Shown piece after piece: positions 57,640 to 64,000 of a DNA stretch of 64,000 bases; the first letter of the stretch is position 1, and each line of letters opens with the position of its first letter. This DNA comes from Typha latifolia (lineage: Eukaryota > Streptophyta > Magnoliopsida > Poales > Typhaceae), in the NCBI GenBank assembly GCA_019914945.1, contig CM034102.1, positions 8,421,501 to 8,485,500 of the forward strand, read 5' to 3'. Under the pieces are notes generated by a model. That model was not told the origin of the DNA, made no database searches, and was given only the letters and a program-made list of their open reading frames with translations. Position numbers and translations under genes: made by a program.

Positions 57640-58379
57640 AAGATACTCTATATTTATATTTTTAATGAACAATATAAGTATATAATTTGCAGAGAGAAGA
57701 GGAATCACAATAAACATGTGGTCCTTTAATAGGACCTGGAATATTAAGCCAAGGTAGTACATTATGTCTAGTCCGAACGGGACTACTATCCAAAGAATGG
57801 TCCTTGGATAGAGGGGCCACACCTTTCATAATTGAATTCGCCAAAATAGATATAATTGCACTGAGTATGATGGATTTCTACCCCATAATTCAGCAGAGTT
57901 GAAGACTTCCACACAACCAAAAGGGCTAACTATTTCCCTAATTGATCTCTCATTACAACAAAAAAAGGAACATTTATAAGAAGGATCCAAATGTAGTATT
58001 GTAGTTCAGATTTCACTACATTACCACTCTTAAGATACCAAGGCTTCAAGATGTAGGAGCCTCCAATCACCGGATAGCAGCCCTTTATGGCAGCATTCCA
58101 CATCTGTTCCTTTGAAGGAAATTCAATGAGATATACACCTGATTTGAGAAGAGTTACAATCCAATTCCAACTAATGCTGGCGATATCCATCTAATGGTGG
58201 CGATATCCATCTAATGGTGGAGCGAGTATAGAAAGTTGTTCCTGATAACAACCGGAGAGGTGAGCACTATTGCTGATTGAAGAAGTTTGCAGTACTGCTT
58301 TTTCTTTTTGAGGATTATACGACTGATAAATAGAAGAAGTGGGTGGCTTGTTAAGAACTGGTTCTCCCCATATTGTTTC
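57640..58379 (-). pseudogene. LINE ORF1 remnant (DUF4283-like)
   Basis: An 86-residue minus-strand stretch at 58190-57930 reads WNWIVTLLKSGVYLIEFPSK, then GGSYILKPW, a pattern of the DUF4283 RNA-binding-like domain found in plant LINE ORF1 and related zinc-knuckle proteins. Upstream and downstream pieces (to 58379 and 57640) are broken. Solo LTR D interrupts its 5' part at 58380. A 17-bp tandem repeat (GATATCCATCTAATGGTGGC) occurs at 58184-58220. Confidence 0.6.
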
Positions 58380-61322
58380 TGAAACACCCAAACCTCCAAA
58401 TACACGTGTAAACCGCGTGGGTAAATCCCCCCATGCGGTGCATCACATGACCTGTCAATACAAGGATTTCACAAGGCACACAACAACACAATTTCACCAT
58501 AAATAAACTCAATTATAAGAGTCCGGATACAAGTCCACAGGCCACAACAAGCCTTCCAAATATACATCCAAAATACAATGCTAAAGTCCAAAATACAACA
58601 TCATCATCACGCCCTCGCAGGGGCTTAACACAGCTAACAAACCTACTGGAAAGGAAAAGCAGCTACTTCTCGCTACCCGCACCTGCGTCCCCTAGCTCTA
58701 AAAATAATACCACCATGAGGTGGTGAGCTTACGGCCCAGCGAGTAGGATTCATACAATCTAAAAATAATAAAATCACATGTGTATGTCCAATGTATGCCT
58801 ATATTTGCTAACGATAACGATATGCTTATTGAAAAGACTTACCACAATTTACTGAATCAATGCAATCGATAAAGATTATCAGTCACTATCCTGGAAGATG
58901 CTAGTTCCTAAACATATCATGATAAGTTCACACAGATATAAAGCTTGATACAATCTCTTATTCGTACACATTTCAATCATAGGTTTTATATGTTATGCAT
59001 AATAATAAAATAACAGTTTAGTCATCTCAGGCCTACCAAAGCATTAATCATACTTACATCGCTCACCGAGCTATTCACCACACAGGGTAAATACTCTCAA
59101 GAAACAATCATCCATCATATAATCATCCATCGAGGGGGGATATATACACATCTAGCGGTAATGTCACTTACACATGTATGGCGACACTACATGTGACCGG
59201 TTGTCTGTGGCCATCAGACTAAGGACTCCGGTCGTAAGCCATATCTCACTCTCTCTAAATCATCACCGTCCTCAGCGGGAGAATCGGGAGCCCTCGGCTC
59301 ATCAACAGACGCCCTAACCCTGCGTCGTCGGGTACCGCTAGAGTTATATTCCCGCCTCACAATTATATTCTTCTATCATCATAATCTAGTCCTAACTATG
59401 CAGTATAACTACCTGAATGCCACACAGGCTTCCCGACCTCAGGTGTAGGCCGCTAATAGTATAGTCATATAAGATACACTCTACCCTTAACCCTAGGCTG
59501 AGTGAGTAAGGGTACTGCATAGTCAGAATTCGACTACTAATGATAGGTGGAAGTGGTGCAGTGTTTATATGTGTATAAAACATATTATAGTCGTCATGAT
59601 CATTACATTCTATATTCACAGCAATCATACATCTATGCAATGGTATACTATACAGGACACACGTAAAGCATTATCACACTAATGTTTATGCTACATTAAC
59701 ATTCTCATAATATTATGATGAGCATGTTATCAATAACTACATATGCAAAAGATATAACATGGTGTACTAACTGCATGCATTAATACCGACATTTCCTACA
59801 GTGTCATGACAGGTATAATGACTGTAATTATGTTATTCTAGATTTGTATAACTCTACTCGCCTGGGGGGTCTCCACAGTATGGTAAAACTCGTCAGCTAG
59901 CCGGCTCCTCCGGAATCCCAAAATCCTCTTCACGCGGTGTCAATCCTATTAATTCACGCAAGTAAGCCATATGTAAGATTAGCGAACTAATAGAATTAAT
60001 TATCTTATTAGCGCATTTATGTTTGGTAAAATACATGAGTCAAGGGTCTCCTAGGAGTCTTATGTTATCCAAAAATTCACATGATACTAGATTGTCATTA
60101 CGAGGGATCAAGCTAATCAAATCAGGTGAAAAAGATAAACAGGGTTATAAGGTCCAAATGGTCCCAAATGGGCTAGGCTAGAGGCAATGGGTAGGCTCAA
60201 ACCCAACCCAAAAAGCAAGAGGGCCTTGGTGGGCTGGGGGCCCAGCCACAGCCCACCAAGGTTGGAATAGTGGGCTGCAGAGACTGCAGCCCACCCAACA
60301 TTGGGCTAATGGGCTGCAGCCTACAGCCCACCTGTATCCAAGGCCAGGTGGGTTGCGCCTTGCAGCCCACGTCTAGGTGGGCTGCGGCCTGCAGCCCACG
60401 TCTAGGTGGGCTGCAGCCTGCAGCCCACGTCTAGGTGGGCTGCAGCCCACCCAGACCGAGCTGGTGGGCTGCGGTCTGCAGCCCACCCCAAAACCAGCTT
60501 AGTGGGCTACAGACCACTGCAGCCCACTAAGGGGGGAATGGGTGGGGGTTAAACCCCCACCCCTCCACCCTATCTCCTCCTAATGGAAGGAGGTCGAGGC
60601 GGTGAGAGGGATCCACGAGGTTGCGGGGCTGCGGGCGGCGCGGTAGGAGGCCGGCGGCGCAGCGCGAGGTCGACGACACGGCCATGAGGCCGGTGGCGCA
60701 GCGCGAGGCCGGTGGTGGCCACGAGACCGACGGGTAAGTGAAAGGGGTAAAAGGGAAAGAAAAAGGAAAGAGGGGAGGAGGAGGGCCGACGGCGACGGGC
60801 AGCGCTCCATGGCCGGCGGCCATGGAGGTGCCTTCTCTCCTCAAAGAGGGCCCGAAGCCCAGAGTGGGCTTCTCTCCCTCCACTGGAGCTCCTTGGATCG
60901 GCGGCTAGACACGAGGTCATTGGCCGCCGTGGACTCCGACGATGGCGAGGGAGGGGGGGTTATACTACATAATTTAATGGCAGGGGGGTAGGATGGCTTA
61001 CCGAAAAAGAGAGGGGTTGGTCGGCAAGCTCGAAGGCTCTCGGTCCGGGCTTTGGCGGCTCCAAGGCTGTCGGCTCCAGCGTCGGCAACCACGAGAGGAA
61101 GGGAGAGAGGCAATGCGGTGGAGGAGGAAAAATGAGGGGGGGGAGGATCGAGGTGGCTGCGGTGATGGGAAGGGGATAAGAAGATGAGAGAGATGGTGTG
61201 CACGGCAAGGGAAGGGGAAGAAGAAGAAGAAGAGGAGGAGGGGGGGGGGGGTAGAGTGGCAGGCGCCTGTGACGCTCGGCGCGTGCGTCACAGGATTTTT
61301 TTTTAATATTTGGGGTGTTATA
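58380..61322 (+). mobile_element. Solo LTR-like repeat D
   Basis: It starts TGAAACACCC and ends GGGTGTTATA, with GTTTC on both sides (58375-58379 and 61323-61327), a perfect 5-bp duplication. The termini are near-perfect inverted repeats but end TG...TA instead of TG...CA. It is 2943 bp with no internal retrotransposon domain, so it is a probable solo LTR. It shares the TGWAACACCC start with copies A-C but has a different body, with a GC-rich 3' third holding a GGGCTGCAGCC repeat array and a GC-rich leader. Confidence 0.82.
60230..60535 (+). repeat. GGGCTGCAGCC palindromic array with 29-bp units
   Basis: GGGCTGCRGCCTGCAGCCCA recurs throughout. Three consecutive 29-bp units of AGGTGGGCTGCGGCCTGCAG plus CCCACGTCT lie at 60346-60374, 60375-60403 and 60404-60432, with a partial fourth. 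Each unit is self-complementary, so the array could form a series of hairpins. It lies in LTR D. Confidence 0.9.
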
Positions 61323-61551
61323 GTTTCCATAGTAGGTGTTGATTTCAGACAAGGAACAATATGCTACGGCAGGTTGAAAATAATGAACAAATGCTGAAGA
61401 AGATCAGTTAGAAATAAGAAGATAATAAGGGAATCTCTTGGGAGTGGAGGAGATGCCTGAATAATGCCGATTAATGGTCTCACAACCATTTAAAACTACC
61501 ATGATTATATTTAAAACTGCTATGTGATGATGAAGAATTACTACTAAGATG
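61323..61551 (-). other. Probable continuation of the LINE remnant, 5' side
   Basis: After LTR D is removed, this stretch continues the minus-strand sequence at 57640-58379. No domain is readable in it. It ends at the LTR of the next gypsy element. Confidence 0.4.
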
Positions 61552-62111
61552 TGATACACCTAGTTAGAGTCTTTTCTTATTGTATTAGTTATTTATTATT
61601 ATTAATATAATTTTTTTGTAGGTCGCGTTCGAAGTGGTTGGGGCTGCGTTCGAATGGCTGCATCAGGATTACAAAAATAGAGAAAGCGAAATGCGCGTTT
61701 GAACACGGTCAGGCGCATTTGAATGCTGCGTTCGAATGTCTACATCAGGTTCGCATTGACAAAGAATGCCTTTTGTGCATTCGAACGCGAACGACGGGAG
61801 TCCATTAGAATTAGGGTTAATAATTGTTATTTTAGGTTGTTGGCTAGCTTCTATAGAGGTGTGGATGGCAGCTAAAATTATTATGCTATTGAAATATTGG
61901 TTTTCTTGCCTCTCTATCTTCTCTCTAGTTTCTCTACCCTAATCTCTCTCCCTCTTCACCAACCTACCACCTCTATTGTTACGGATTGATCCCACATAGT
62001 TTTGTAATTTTCTAACTACGAGAGAATATTTGGTGAATATTTTCCCTCGGTTGCGCGGACTGCTTCCTACAATAAATCCAGATCTTGAAGGAATCATTCC
62101 GTAACCTATCA
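61552..62111 (+). repeat. 5' LTR of the plus-strand gypsy element
   Basis: It starts TGATACACCTAGTTAG and ends CCTATCA. It holds TTCGAA-containing palindromes at 61624-61790 like its relatives. Compared with 7399-8249 it lacks about 250-290 bp in the middle (after CCACCTCTATTGTTACG at about 61975), so it is an internally deleted LTR. Confidence 0.85.
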
Positions 62112-62125
62112 TTGGTATTAGATCT
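62112..62125 (+). other. Primer-binding site (degenerate)
   Basis: TTGGTATTAGATCT follows the LTR end directly; the canonical form is TTGGTATCAGAGCC. Two or three changes suggest age. Confidence 0.7.
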
Positions 62126-62139
62126 AAGCAAACCTCAAA

Positions 62140-63335
62140 CCTCCACTAATGGTGGAAACAAGGAAGATGGCATCAACAAGGAGATCAATAAAGAACACAC
62201 CGACAAGGGAAGACTCAATCCACAATAACCCTTACTGTGAAGCCGATTCTTTTTTGGGCGACCACGGCAGGTCCGCGTCAACCAACGTCCATGGGTGTGA
62301 ACATGGGCTTGGTGGATGAACTTAGGGGCACGTTCTAAATATTGTTGCATAGGGTTGATGTAATGTAGAATGATCATAATGCTATAAAAGAATGTCATGA
62401 ATTGATGGGCTTCGTCATCTTCTTGACGAAGATCGGTGCCTCAAGAAGGACCAACGGTGGGACAATGTTGAACCGATATCCCACAGGTCCAAGTGCGACA
62501 TGTTAATGTCAATGATCCTCTTTTACCTATCCCTACACATCATTCCCCACCTCCGATACACAACCCAAGACCGGTGGTGGTGGAACCCGAGAGGCGTGCG
62601 GCAACTATGCGCTTCGTCGATGAAGAGGATTGACACTTAGAGGATGATGTTGATCCCTTTAGAGATGGTGATGGACGAGCTCAAGGATTTAGAGAAGGAG
62701 ATCAACAAACAGAAATGTTCAAACCTGAACTAAGGATCTTTCGTAAACCCGACTATACGATCGAGGGAGAACCACACACTTGGACTTTCTAAAATTTCAA
62801 GGCAGAGGAGAATAATACTTTGATTGTCAAGGGACAGCGGAGGACGCAAAGGTCTAGATGGCAAGCTTTCATCTCCAAGGAACGACATTGCATTTGTATC
62901 GATCGACTATTCATGGTGGAGGATTTACCGATTGGGTTGACTATTGTAGAAGGATTACATGTAGATAAAGGATAGTGGCATATGAAGATTTTAGTGTGAC
63001 ATTAAGCAAGATGGTTTAGAGGACGACCGTATTGGAGTACCAAGCAGAATTTGAAAGAGTTAGTAGTCATTGCGAGCCACCTTGGCCCGAGCTGACATTG
63101 ATGAGAATATTCATTTCAAGGCTGCAGGAGGAGATACAGGCAGATGTTCGTGCTCTTTGTCTTACCACTCTTGAGGAGGCCTTTGGGAAGGCCATGAGAA
63201 TGGAGGAAAAGCACAAAGCTCTCAAGATGGCAGCGAAAATAAGTTGGGGCAACCGAGATTGGCGGTTTGAGTCTAGAACGCTAGCTGAAAATTCTGCGGG
63301 TTCAAAGACAACGGCTGCTAGTACTAGAGCATGAA
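62140..63335 (+). pseudogene. Ty3/gypsy gag (broken)
   Basis: It begins near 62140 (MVETRKMASTRRS) and runs with frameshifts to a 100-residue clean block at 63032-63334: MEYQAEFERVSSHCE, LTLMRIFISRLQEEIQADVR and LEEAFGKAMRMEEKHKALKM. This is the retrotransposon-gag domain that assembles the particle. The middle part (62230-63000) has several stops and shifts relative to the copy at 6119-7130. Confidence 0.85.
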
Positions 63336-63406
63336 CACCTTTAAGACCTTCTTCCGATGTTAGAGGAGGCACAATACCCCCCGTTCGAACTCTCACACCT
63401 GCCCAG

Positions 63407-63631
63407 GTGGAGAAGCGAAGAGCGAAGGGCCTTTGCTTTCGATGCGATGAACATTTCATCCCTGATCATCGGTGTTCCAAACAGATCGGGAGTGTGATGC
63501 TCATCGATGATCTCGAGGATGATGATGAGGTTATTGGTGATGGACAGTGTTCAGAGGAGGTCCGTGAGGAGGTCGTGGAGGAAGGCGCGGAGGAAGATAT
63601 CCAAGCTAAAATATCGATGCATGCATATTAG
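63407..63631 (+). pseudogene. Gag zinc knuckle and acidic linker
   Basis: It encodes KRRAKGLCFRCDEHFIPDHR followed by Cys: a Cys-x2-Cys...His-x-Cys knuckle of the plant gypsy type that binds element RNA. An acidic stretch (DDLEDDDEV, then EEVVEEGAEED) follows. The frame ends at a stop at 63629, before the protease, so a readthrough or shift would be needed. Confidence 0.82.
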
Positions 63632-63658
63632 GGTACTTTCGCGGCAATGACATTCTAG

Positions 63659-63937
63659 GTGGATGGATTCATTAGAAAACATTATATGCACATCCTCATC
63701 GATTCCAAGAGTACACACAACTTTCTAGATGAGAGGTTGTTGAGGAAGTTGAGCTTTGATGTTGAACAAACTACGAGGTTTGACGTTGCTATTGAAGATG
63801 GCACGAAGCTTCGGGCGGAGAGCTTGTGTCGCCGGGTCAGCATACGAGTGCAAGAACATGACATCATTATGGACTTGTATCCGTTGGCACTGCGAGGAGT
63901 GGATCTGTCACTTTTGATTTCTGGAGCATGTGGATAA
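63659..63937 (+). pseudogene. Ty3/gypsy aspartic protease (active-site change)
   Basis: The block reads MHILIDSKSTHNFLDERLLR. The retropepsin motif is D-S/T-G; here Gly is Lys, which should abolish activity. The remaining fold is kept (FDVAIEDGTKLRAE, DIIMDLYPLALRGVDL), ending in a frame break at 63937. The relative at 5520-6110 keeps DSGST. Confidence 0.85.
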
Positions 63938-64000
63938 AATTTAAGCAAAGAAACAAAGATGTCCGGCTTGATGGCGTTCGATCTTCGCCAATTCCTACGA

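Larger units (their letters stand above)
61552..64000 (+). mobile_element. Ty3/gypsy element, 5' part, running off the window
   Basis: 5' LTR (61552-62111), primer site, gag, zinc knuckle and protease in the usual order on the plus strand. It is the same family as the minus-strand element at 1987-8249. Frames are interrupted in gag but the last two blocks are fairly clean. RT onward lies outside the window. Confidence 0.9.

Noticed and set aside
60527..61352. Several Pro/Ser/Arg-rich open frames over the GC-rich end of LTR D, on both strands
   Set aside because: High GC content removes stop codons in many frames at once. There are no domains, and the region is a non-coding solo LTR.

Overview
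The window is AT-rich plant nuclear DNA. Nearly all of it is decayed, nested transposable elements around one intact host gene. Flowering-plant origin follows from that gene (a plant-type MO25/CAB39 protein with 11 exons), the plant Ty3/gypsy, Ty1/copia, hAT, Mutator-like, LINE and Ulp1-protease elements, and long introns filled with small DNA transposons. The species cannot be named from the sequence. I saw no tRNA, rRNA, organelle-derived or bacterial segment.

Layout. 1-1986: partial copy (A) of a long LTR-like repeat. 1987-8249: a degenerate minus-strand chromovirus-type Ty3/gypsy element with a related plus-strand LTR piece (4822-5510) inside its pol region. 8250-15250: LTR fragments, small repeats and unassigned DNA. 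15735-16235: a 501-bp hAT-like element with an imperfect 8-bp target duplication. 16323-21990: a mosaic of at least three gypsy elements in both orientations. 21999-23530: the 3' part of a copia element.

23979-41584 (minus strand): the MO25-like gene. Eleven exons with GT-AG borders join into an uninterrupted 334-codon frame. Its introns hold a 5'-truncated LINE with a 12-bp target duplication (intron 4), a Mutator-like MITE with a perfect 9-bp duplication (intron 1), and an hAT-like element nested inside another hAT-like element, each with a perfect 8-bp duplication (intron 8).

42540-44922 and 53264-56105: two complete copies (B, C) of the long LTR-like repeat, each with TG...CA ends and a perfect 5-bp duplication, so probable solo LTRs. 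45370-48625: a non-autonomous element made of successive large palindromes; its terminal repeats match a terminus at 49592. That terminus begins a decayed element carrying a Ulp1-type (C48) cysteine protease gene (51003-56997), which copy C splits. 57640-61480: a LINE ORF1 remnant split by another solo LTR (D, 58380-61322). 61552-64000: the 5' LTR, gag and protease part of a plus-strand gypsy element that runs off the window.

Only the MO25 gene looks functional. The transposon genes all carry stops or frameshifts. The most informative features are the nested insertions with readable target duplications, the palindrome-built element that shares termini with the Ulp1 element, and the repeated GCGTTCGAACGC-type palindromes in several gypsy LTRs.
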